Below, in pieces: positions 10,969 through 18,812 of a stretch of DNA of 64,000 nt (position 1 is the stretch's first letter; each line of letters starts with the position of its first letter). Position numbers and translations under genes: made by a program. Location of the stretch: positions 5,494,501 through 5,558,500 of the forward strand of contig CATIUR010000002.1 in NCBI GenBank assembly GCA_949592205.1, read 5' to 3'. The stretch is from Helichrysum umbraculigerum. Its lineage: Eukaryota > Streptophyta > Magnoliopsida > Asterales > Asteraceae. A model generated the notes under the pieces. It was not told the origin of the DNA and did not search any database. It worked only from the letters and a program-made list of their open reading frames with translations.

Positions 10969-13263
10969 TGTAACACCCCCAAATTTAACGGTTTGCGGAA
11001 GCATACATTGGGTGTTACTAATCAATATACAAAGCACAAGATTAATAGTAAACGACCTCTAAATGAGACGTTTGTAAAATAGTCACATTTCATAAATTGT
11101 ATCGTTTGAAAACATATAGTTTTCTTTACAAAAATACGTAAGCCTAGAGTCCGCGTATGTGGCGGGAGATTCTATTACATAATCAAAGTTACAAAAGATA
11201 ATGCCAAAGAATCTCCGTTAAATGCAGTTTGGAAATCATGCGACTCTAGCTAGTAATCCTGGAGTGATCCTACTCCGTATGTGTACCTGAGATACAAAGC
11301 TAAAAAGTGTCAACCAAAAAGGTTGGTGAATCTCACAGGTTTAGTAATAAGTAAGTGTCATGAACCACAAGTATGTACCCGTATTGCTATCAAGCAAAGA
11401 AAGTTAATCAGTATATCAGTACAGTGCCATGAGCTCATAAGTTGAAGCTTAACCGTGTAGTGTGAAATAAATCACGTACCCCCGTGAGTGCTATCCGCAC
11501 ACTCATATGTAACAAATACTAATATGTCTGTTTCTACGTGTAAATCAGTACGTGGTGGCGCTACCACCCCAGACAGGGATTGTCAGTCCCAAATGGATCC
11601 ATCTATTAGTAATCGCGCTTAAGTCCATAACTAACAACTTACGATAAGGAGGCTTTCAGTGGATAAAAGTAACTCATGCGTTTGTTTGTAATCAGTAATG
11701 TTTTCAGTTCAGTACATTGTGTTCATACGTAAAACAGTTGCTAAGTATCTCACCCCAAGTAAAACAGTAAAAGTGGGGCTGTAAGACTCACCTGAGTCTT
11801 TGCAAGTACGTTTATGTCAATAAACGAGTAAGTAGTATCAACCGTAGGTTCTCCGAACTCGTAACCTTCTAGTGCCTAAACACGTAAGGTTAAGTAAGTA
11901 GATGTCTCGCAAGACCATCTAGGCTAGTTGTTCATACCCCGTTGTGTTAAATGTTGGTTCGTTCACGTTCGTGTCAAAGTATATACGGCCCGTTGGTGGT
12001 TTGTTATAATTAAGTTTTATCGTTAATAACGCAATTTAGAGTGATTGTAATAGAAAGTATGTTCTATGACGTTTGTTAAGTCGTATAGTATAAGTATTGG
12101 AAGTTGTGTAAGATCGACACTTAGTAAAATCCGAGTTTTCAAGGTTCTGTCATGTGCGACGTAGGGTGCGACGTAGGGTGCTACGTCGGGTGCGACGTCG
12201 GGTGCGACGTAGGCATGTACGTCGCATGATGCGACCTTCGCAAATCAATGCGACGTAGGGGCTGGCGTCGCTAATGCGACGTGGAGGTTTGCGACGTTAA
12301 AGTCTACGTCGCCATGTGCGACGTCCGCAATTTAATGCGACGTAAGGAGCTGCGTCGCTAGTGCGACGTGGAGGTTTTTGTGCGACGTAGGCCGCGACGT
12401 CGCAGAGGCCCCTGGCCAAATGCGACGTAGCGGTCTGATGGCCGGAATTTTTGTCGAAAACGAGTTTCCCGGTTTCCGTTGGGTCCAAATCTTTTACCCA
12501 ACCCTTATATGAACATATTAAGCCTATCAAAACCATAAACTAGTAAAAATGATCAAAAACGAGAGATGTCGGGATTTGTCGGAAACTTACGCGGCGTCGG
12601 ATTGAAAATCCGAAAAGATAGGAATGTAGATCGGGATGCGGTGGTCGATAATCTATAAAAATCTTGAAGATCCGAAGTCGTTTGATATGTTTATTTGTCG
12701 TTTTTGATAGATTTTTGGTGGTGAAGGTGGTTGGTGATTTAGAGAAGAAAGAAAGAAGAAAAGTAAGAGAGAGAAAGTGATTGGTGAAAAATGAGAAGAA
12801 AAGGGTGGGAGGTGGGGGTTTATCCCCACTTTCCAGTTCCCGCTCCCCGTGCGGTGTTCGTTTGCTCCGTCGTTTAATCATATTTATAAAACCACAATTC
12901 TTGTTAAATAATTTATTTAAATTATTTCCTTAATTCTTTAATAGATTAAGTTACATTTAATTACTTTTGTTTATAAATCGTGTACGTTTTATTCGAGTTG
13001 TACAAAGCAGTTATTAACTATTATAAAATAGCATTTCGGTCATAATTGCGTTATTTCAGTTTATAAACATTTGTTCACCAACGTCCGTGTTAACCGAATA
13101 GAAGTTCATTCTATTTAAGTTGCGTACGATTTAATCAAATCGCAAAGTTGTATATATTAACCAACATTTAATCCGATACATAAATTAGCCTAACACAGAA
13201 CTAATTACATGTATTAACAAAGAATTAGGCGCTAATACTAGCCCAAATTTGGCGGTTGTTACA
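10969..13263 (-). repeat. Element 3 3' LTR
   Basis: 2,295 bp, TGTAAC...GTTACA ends, same length as 18813-21107. Holds a TATA box (12881-12888), CT-rich leader, donor GTAAGT, the CpG-rich TGCGACGTA array (12158-12430) and acceptor-like TATCTCAG. The 79-aa and 113-aa ORFs here (12297-12881) recur in the other LTR. One starts at the TATA box and the other spans the repeat array, so I do not treat them as genes. Confidence 0.93.
12158..12430. repeat. TGCGACGTA repeat array in element 3 LTR
   Basis: About a dozen copies of TGCGACGT(A/C/G), irregularly spaced, some inverted. The best inverted pair is TGCGACGTA (12203-12211) with TACGTCGCA (12218-12226). It is strongly CpG-rich in otherwise AT-rich sequence, and repeated at 20002-20274 in the other LTR. 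Confidence 0.85.
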
Positions 13264-13276
13264 TTCTCCCCTTGTT
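13264..13276 (-). promoter_or_regulatory. Polypurine tract, element 3
   Basis: Minus strand AACAAGGGGAGAA directly before the 3' LTR; primes plus-strand DNA synthesis. It is preceded by the TTTCGGGACGAAATT motif, also found in elements 2 and 4. Confidence 0.85.
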
Positions 13277-13296
13277 AAAAGAATTTCGTCCCGAAA

Positions 13297-16200
13297 TTAG
13301 TTCGATTGCACGGTCGGTGCGTTGTCAGGGAAGAGATGTGGGTATTTCAGTCGCATTTGGTCTTCCCGTTCCCAAGTGAATTCAGGACCACGTCTAGAAT
13401 TCCACCTGACTTTAACGATGGGAATACGACTCTGTTTTAGTTGTTTGACCTCGCGGTCCATTATTTCCATAGGTTCCTCGACAAAATGAAGTTTATCATC
13501 GATCTGAATTTCGTCGAGCGGTACAATCAGTGTCTCATCAGACAGACATTTCTTAAGATTAGAAATGTGGAATGTGTTGTGAACGCTGCTAAGCTCAGCA
13601 GGAAGTTGCAGGCGGTATGCCACTGGACCAATCTTTTCAAGAATTTCAAATGGTCCAATGTATCTAGGATTTAGTTTGCCTCGTTTTCCGAATCGAATGA
13701 CACCTTTCCAGGGTGCCACTTTGAGAAGTACCTTGTCCCCTACTTGGAACTCAAGGTGTTTGCGTCTTACGTCAGCATAGCTTTTCTGACGATCACGCGC
13801 GGCTTTTAGTCGATTTTGTATGCCGACGATCTTTTCAGTTGTTTCATGTATGATTTCTGGACCGGTGAGTTGTGTATCCCCCACCTCAGTCCAACAGATA
13901 GGTGACCGGCACTTACGACCGTACAGTGCCTCGAAGGGTGCAGCCTTTATGCTGGTGTGATAACTGTTGTTGTACGAGAACTCGCACAACGGTAAGTGAT
14001 TTTCCCAGTTTTTACCGAAGTCAACTACGCAGGCCCGTAGCATGTCTTCCAGTGTTTGTATGGTTCGTTCGCTCTGGCCATCGGTTTGAGGATGGTAAGC
14101 CGTACTCATATCCAGACGAGTACCAAGAGATTTTTGCAGTGATTGCCAGAAGCGAGAAGTAAACCGAGCATCTCGGTCGGAGATGATTGAGATAGGCACG
14201 CCGTGTCTTAACACGATCTCTTTCAGGTAAATCCGTGTCAAACGTTCCATCTTATCAGTTTCCTTGATAGCTAGGAAATGAGCAGATTTAGTGAGTCGGT
14301 CGACGATCACCCAAATGGTATCGCAACCGCTAGAAGTTTTCGGGAGTTTAGTAATGAAATCCATGGTGATCTGCTCCCATTTCCATTGTGGTATTTCGGG
14401 TTGTTGTAGCAAACCGGAAGGTTTCTGGTGTTCAGCTTTAACTTTGGAACAAGTAAGACACTTGCCAACATAGGTTGCAATGTCAGATTTCATGTTGGGC
14501 CACCAATACATTTCCTTGATGCCGTGATACATTTTGTCGGCACCGGGGTGTATAGAGTATTTAGACTTGTGAGCTTCATCCATCACCAAGTCTCGCAGGT
14601 TCCCAAAACTTGGTAACCAGATTCGATTCGAGAAGTATTTGGCCCCGTTAGGTTTGGTTTCAAATTGTTTGTCCATGCCCCGCAAGGCCTCGTTTATCAA
14701 GTTTTCTGGTTTGAGTGCTTCGAGTTGAGCGGCGAGAGTTTGATTGATGAGGTTGTTGTGAATGGTCATACTGAGAGCTCGAACTCGAAGTGGTTTCACT
14801 CGTTCTTTTCGGCTTAAGGCATCGGCGACAACATTCGCCTTGCCTGGATGATAGCGAATTTCGCAATCGTAATCAGTGAGCAACTCGACCCATCGGCGTT
14901 GCCTCATGTTGAGATCCTTTTGATCGAAGATATGTTGGAGACTTTTATGGTCCGTAAAGATTGTACACTTGGTACCGTATAAGTAGTGTCTCCAGATTTT
15001 CAGAGCGAAAACAACAGCCCCCAACTCTAGGTCATGAGTTGTGTAATTCTTTTCGTGGACCTTGAGTTGTCGAGAGGCGTAAGCGATGACCTTGTCTCGT
15101 TGCATCAGCACGCAACCAAGACCTAGGTGTGAAGCATCACAGTATACCACGAAGTCATCGTTGCCTTCGGGTAAAGATAAGATAGGTGCACTGCAGAGTT
15201 TTTGTTTTAGTAGTTGAAAAGCCGACTCCTGTTTGTCAGTCCAATCGAACTTCTTTTCTTTTTGAGTCAGCGCAGTGAGAGGTAGGGCTATTTTCGAAAA
15301 GTTCTCGATGAATCGCCTGTAGTACCCGGCGAGTCCTAAGAATTGGCGTACCTCGGTCGGTGTAGTAGGTGCTTGCCAACCTTTGATAGCCTCGATTTTT
15401 GAAGGATCAACATGAATCCCTTGATTGTCGATGACGTGTCCAAGGAATTGAACGGTTTTCATCCAGAACTCACACTTAGAGAATTTGGCGTACAACTCTT
15501 CGTGTTTGAGCAGCTCTAGGATGGTTTTCAGGTGTTGCGCGTGTTCTTGTTCAGTGCGCGAGTAAATCAGGATGTCATCGATGAAGACGATAACAAACTT
15601 GTCAAGGTAAGGTTTGCACACCCGATTCATAAGGTCCATGAATACAGCCGGTGCGTTGGTTAAGCCGAATGGCATCACTTGGAATTCATAATGCCCGTAG
15701 CGAGTTCGGAAAGCAGTTTTTGGAATATCTTCATCGCGAACTCGGAGTTGATGATAACCTGACCGTAGATCGATCTTTGAATAAAAACTCGACCCCTGAA
15801 GTTGGTCAAACAGGTCATCAATGCGAGGAAGTGGGTAACGGTTCTTGACAGTTAATTTGTTGAGTTCGCGGTAGTCGATGCACATGCGGAAAGAACCGTC
15901 TTTCTTTTTCACAAACAGGACCGGAGCTCCCCAAGGTGAGGAACTTGGTCGAATAAATCCCTTGTCCAGGAGTTCCTGTAACTGAGTAGACAACTCCTGG
16001 AGTTCGGATGGGGCTAATCGGTAAGGTGCTCGTGCCACGGGTGCTGCACCGGGCACAAGGTCAATAGAAAATTCGACTTGTCGAGGTGGCGGAAGGCCAG
16101 GCAAGTCTTCAGGAAAGACTTCTGGGAAGTCTCGAACGATAGGCACATCCTCAAGTCGTTTTTCCACCGACTTTTTCTCCATAACGTGCGCGAGGATTGC

Positions 16201-17712
16201 CTGGTACCCTTTTCTCAAGTACTTTCGAGTTTTCATGCAAGAAATGATGTTTATTCTCGTCCCACCGGTCTCCCCTTGTATGCTCAAAGTTCCACCGGTG
16301 ACGAGAGGAATGCGTACGATTTTCTCAAAACAAACGATTTCGGCTCGGTACTTGGACAACCAATCCATACCGACGATGATGTCAAAGCTGCCGATTTCGA
16401 CAGGTATCAAGTCAATGGAAAAGAGCTCGTTAGCTACGTTCAGAGTGCAATTAGGTACCACACTGTCGGCCTCAATAAGTTTTCCGTTTGCCAATTCTAT
16501 TGTGTACTTAGAATCTAAGGCAATAGGTGTAGTGTCAAGTAGTGGGTAAAATTCGTCGGAAATAAAGCTCTTATCAGCACCAGTATCAAATAATACAGAT
16601 GCAGTCAAGTTGTTGAGAAGAAACGTACCCGTGACCACATTCGGGTCTTGACGGGCTTCCCCAGATTTCAGTACAAAAGCTCTTCCTCGAGCATTGTTGT
16701 TGTTCCTGTTGTTGTTGTTGTTGTTCAGTTTTGGGCAGTCTTTCTTGAAATGCCCCGTTCCGTTGCACCCATAACAAGTCTTTGGTGCAGAAGTGTTGGT
16801 GTCAGTGGTGTTTGATCTACAATCCCTAGCCAAGTGTCCAAATCTTTTACACTTGCTGCAGGGACACGAACCATGGTGGTGTCGTTGGCACTTTGGGCAA
16901 TAGGGCTTTGTTCCCTTGTACGCTCCTTTGTCATCAGAAACAGAGGTGTAGGCTTTAATGGTTTCAGGTTTCTTGTTTTGGTGGTTGTTGTGGTTGTCGG
17001 ACCATTTTCTTTTGTTGCTGTTGGAGGATGGAGTGGGTGGTTCGGGGTCCTCGTTCATGGCTAGTAGTTCATGGGCCAACCGAATGGCACCATGAAGAGT
17101 GGTTTGTTTTGATGAGGCGACATTTCCCCGGACAGGTTCCGGGAGGCCGCGGATGTATTTCTTGATCTTGTCGGGTTCAGTACCCGCCATGGTTGGGCGA
17201 AGGACGGTGAGTTGTTGGAATCGCGTGGTGTATCCAACGATATCAGTTCCTTGCACTTTCAAGTTCCAGAACTCTTCGTCCAGCTTGTATAGTTGTTCGG
17301 CCGGGCAATACTCATCAGTGAGCATTCCCTTCAGATCCTCCCAAGGGAGTAGATAAGCTGTATCAATACCCACAGACTGGGTATAGGAATTCCACCATGA
17401 GAGGGCACCATCTTCGAGGGTGCAGGTGGAGAACTTGACTTTGTCGTCCTCCGCACATTTGCTGATGCGGAAAACAGATTCCATCTTTTCAAACCATCTA
17501 ATAAGTCCGATGGCTCCTTCGGTCCCCTTGAAGCTCAAGGGTTTGCAGTTTTGAAAATCCTTGTATGAACAAGGTTTAGCAGCAGAAGTTTCAGCGGCAT
17601 CGCTGTTTCTTGTGGAACCAGGTGGAGTGTTCCGAGCTAAGGCTTCAGTAACAGCCTGGGTTATGAGTGACGTGATCTGGGCATCGGTGTATGGTCGTGT
17701 CTTTGGCGGCAT
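13297..17712 (-). CDS. Gag-pol polyprotein of Tekay-type chromovirus
   Basis: Uninterrupted 1,471-codon ORF; ATG at 17712 gives the usual Met-Pro-Pro-basic gag start. Domains in order (approximate residues): capsid-type gag 60-230; Cys/His knuckles 270-330, including CSKCKRFGHLARDC and CYGCNGTGHFKKDC; aspartic protease with FDTGADKSF near 371; reverse transcriptase 560-760 with CIDYRELNK near 609 and catalytic FIDD near 707; RNase H with YCDASHLG near 855 and TDHKSLQH near 921; integrase with H-H-C-C zinc site near 1050-1090 and D-D-E core (TMDF near 1116, ISDRDARF near 1176, SERTIQ near 1214); C-terminal chromodomain-like segment near 1424-1471 (VKVRWNSRRGPEFTWERE). All catalytic residues are present. 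Translated as one polyprotein in this family. Its machinery could serve the defective elements around it. Confidence 0.96.
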   Translation of the reverse strand: MPPKTRPYTDAQITSLITQAVTEALARNTPPGSTRNSDAAETSAAKPCSYKDFQNCKPLSFKGTEGAIGLIRWFEKMESVFRISKCAEDDKVKFSTCTLEDGALSWWNSYTQSVGIDTAYLLPWEDLKGMLTDEYCPAEQLYKLDEEFWNLKVQGTDIVGYTTRFQQLTVLRPTMAGTEPDKIKKYIRGLPEPVRGNVASSKQTTLHGAIRLAHELLAMNEDPEPPTPSSNSNKRKWSDNHNNHQNKKPETIKAYTSVSDDKGAYKGTKPYCPKCQRHHHGSCPCSKCKRFGHLARDCRSNTTDTNTSAPKTCYGCNGTGHFKKDCPKLNNNNNNRNNNNARGRAFVLKSGEARQDPNVVTGTFLLNNLTASVLFDTGADKSFISDEFYPLLDTTPIALDSKYTIELANGKLIEADSVVPNCTLNVANELFSIDLIPVEIGSFDIIVGMDWLSKYRAEIVCFEKIVRIPLVTGGTLSIQGETGGTRINIISCMKTRKYLRKGYQAILAHVMEKKSVEKRLEDVPIVRDFPEVFPEDLPGLPPPRQVEFSIDLVPGAAPVARAPYRLAPSELQELSTQLQELLDKGFIRPSSSPWGAPVLFVKKKDGSFRMCIDYRELNKLTVKNRYPLPRIDDLFDQLQGSSFYSKIDLRSGYHQLRVRDEDIPKTAFRTRYGHYEFQVMPFGLTNAPAVFMDLMNRVCKPYLDKFVIVFIDDILIYSRTEQEHAQHLKTILELLKHEELYAKFSKCEFWMKTVQFLGHVIDNQGIHVDPSKIEAIKGWQAPTTPTEVRQFLGLAGYYRRFIENFSKIALPLTALTQKEKKFDWTDKQESAFQLLKQKLCSAPILSLPEGNDDFVVYCDASHLGLGCVLMQRDKVIAYASRQLKVHEKNYTTHDLELGAVVFALKIWRHYLYGTKCTIFTDHKSLQHIFDQKDLNMRQRRWVELLTDYDCEIRYHPGKANVVADALSRKERVKPLRVRALSMTIHNNLINQTLAAQLEALKPENLINEALRGMDKQFETKPNGAKYFSNRIWLPSFGNLRDLVMDEAHKSKYSIHPGADKMYHGIKEMYWWPNMKSDIATYVGKCLTCSKVKAEHQKPSGLLQQPEIPQWKWEQITMDFITKLPKTSSGCDTIWVIVDRLTKSAHFLAIKETDKMERLTRIYLKEIVLRHGVPISIISDRDARFTSRFWQSLQKSLGTRLDMSTAYHPQTDGQSERTIQTLEDMLRACVVDFGKNWENHLPLCEFSYNNSYHTSIKAAPFEALYGRKCRSPICWTEVGDTQLTGPEIIHETTEKIVGIQNRLKAARDRQKSYADVRRKHLEFQVGDKVLLKVAPWKGVIRFGKRGKLNPRYIGPFEILEKIGPVAYRLQLPAELSSVHNTFHISNLKKCLSDETLIVPLDEIQIDDKLHFVEEPMEIMDREVKQLKQSRIPIVKVRWNSRRGPEFTWEREDQMRLKYPHLFPDNAPTVQSN

Positions 17713-18006
17713 GACTCTTCAATAAAGAAATGAAGATACATGAGATTTTGTAAGATAGCTGTATCTATTTCAGATGTACATGTATAAAGGTGGTAATACA
17801 TAACATCAATATGAAAAAGGATTATGGCAATTAATATGAATCAAAACAGCAAGGAATATATGATAGATAATACGAGTTCAAAGGTTACATCCTGCAGATG
17901 TATTACAAAAGGTGTCGGGAATTGTTACATCCGACTGAAACATAGAGTAGTACTTAGGTAGTTACTAGATTACAGGATAGTTTAAAAGACAAAGACTAAG
18001 CTAGTC

Positions 18007-18492
18007 TTAACGTAGGTTAATTTGTTCCATCATCGTGACAAGACGGTCCACAGTGTTTGCAAGCCTGCTAGCTTGTCGGGCGTTGTCTTCTGCTAGTGCT
18101 AGTCGTTGTGTTAGTCCACGCGCATATTCTTCTGTTTCAAGTGAGCGCTGCACATATTCATCCATCCTTTGTTGCAGGAGGGCATTTTCCACCCTTATTT
18201 CTATTATTTGGTCGCGAAGGACGTCCATGTTGTTGTTAGTGGTTTCCAGATCGTCGGAGACTTGTTCTAGACGTTCGAGAGATGTAAGTCTCCAGTTTTC
18301 GTTGGTTTCCTGTAACACGACGTCCATGGTGCGAAGTCGTTGCTCGTGTTGGTTCACCCTAGCGGCTAGGGCCGGCAAGGTGAAGTGAGTGGAGTACGGG
18401 CCAGCTCGAGGCAACCTGTTGTTCCTCCTTGCTACCCTAGGGTTCTGCGACCCGGTTTGAGAACGAGACGAGTTGGATGGAAGGTTTGCCAT
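18007..18492 (-). CDS. Extra coiled-coil ORF upstream of gag (element 3)
   Basis: 161-codon ORF between the 5' LTR and gag, same strand; stop at 18007, gag ATG about 295 nt further downstream. The first 35 residues are Ser/Arg/Asn-rich and basic (SRSQTGSQNPRVARRNNRLP). Residues 40-161 are strongly helical with heptad-like Leu/Val/Met spacing and many Glu/Arg/Gln, so a coiled coil is likely. No zinc or enzymatic motif. Standard descriptions of Tekay/Del elements give a single gag-pol ORF. A positional counterpart exists in element 4 (46334-46717), but its sequence looks unrelated. It could be an accessory oligomerising or RNA-binding protein, or the remnant of a longer leader ORF. Codon-level evidence of selection cannot be judged here. 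Confidence 0.6.
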   Translation of the reverse strand: MANLPSNSSRSQTGSQNPRVARRNNRLPRAGPYSTHFTLPALAARVNQHEQRLRTMDVVLQETNENWRLTSLERLEQVSDDLETTNNNMDVLRDQIIEIRVENALLQQRMDEYVQRSLETEEYARGLTQRLALAEDNARQASRLANTVDRLVTMMEQINLR

Positions 18493-18653
18493 TTCTGAGA
18501 CAAAACGTTAGTAAGATGAGGCTAATATATATACATATATCCTATCCAGCCTAGTGTCTAGCACGTATCAAGTAATGGTCCGGTTCTCTCGTAGTCAGAG
18601 TCAACTAACGTATCCCCGTTCAACATAATCATTTCAGATCTTACATCATCTTT

Positions 18654-18694
18654 CTTTAATTGTACATAGTTGATCAGGCTATGTTAAATTAAAG
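18654..18694 (-). ncRNA. Conserved hairpin with CCTGATCAA loop (element 3)
   Basis: Outer stem CTTTAATT/AATTAAAG (8 bp), a 2x2 internal loop, inner stem ACATAG/CTATGT (6 bp), and a 9-nt loop reading CCTGATCAA on the RNA (minus) strand. It starts about 100 nt downstream of the primer site, in the leader before the first ORF. That is the place where retroviruses keep dimerisation and packaging signals. Confidence 0.6.
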
Positions 18695-18796
18695 TTGTAT
18701 GCTGTAATTCCTGAACCAGTCATGTCTAATAAGAGAATACTGCCTAACGGTCATAGTCTAGGCCCACTAAATGCAACCTAGTTCACTATAACCTTA

Positions 18797-18811
18797 GGCT
18801 CTGATACCAAT
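18797..18811 (-). promoter_or_regulatory. Primer binding site, tRNA-iMet (element 3)
   Basis: Minus strand TTGGTATCAGAGCC just inside the 5' LTR (LTR begins at 18813 on the plus numbering). Canonical for the lineage. Confidence 0.9.
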
Positions 18812-18812
18812 C

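Noticed and set aside
12158..12430. Array of regularly repeated GC-rich motifs resembling a CRISPR array
   Set aside because: Plant LTR context, no unique spacers of constant length, no cas genes; also rejected for 6940-7125 and 28860-29090.
12297..12881. Two ORFs (79 and 113 codons) present identically in both LTRs of element 3
   Set aside because: One is a reading of the TGCGACGTA array and the other starts at the TATA box and covers the CT-rich leader; identity only reflects LTR duplication.
13441..17356. Many ORFs of 60-146 codons on the plus strand and other frames
   Set aside because: Shadows of the long gag-pol frame; no motifs of their own.
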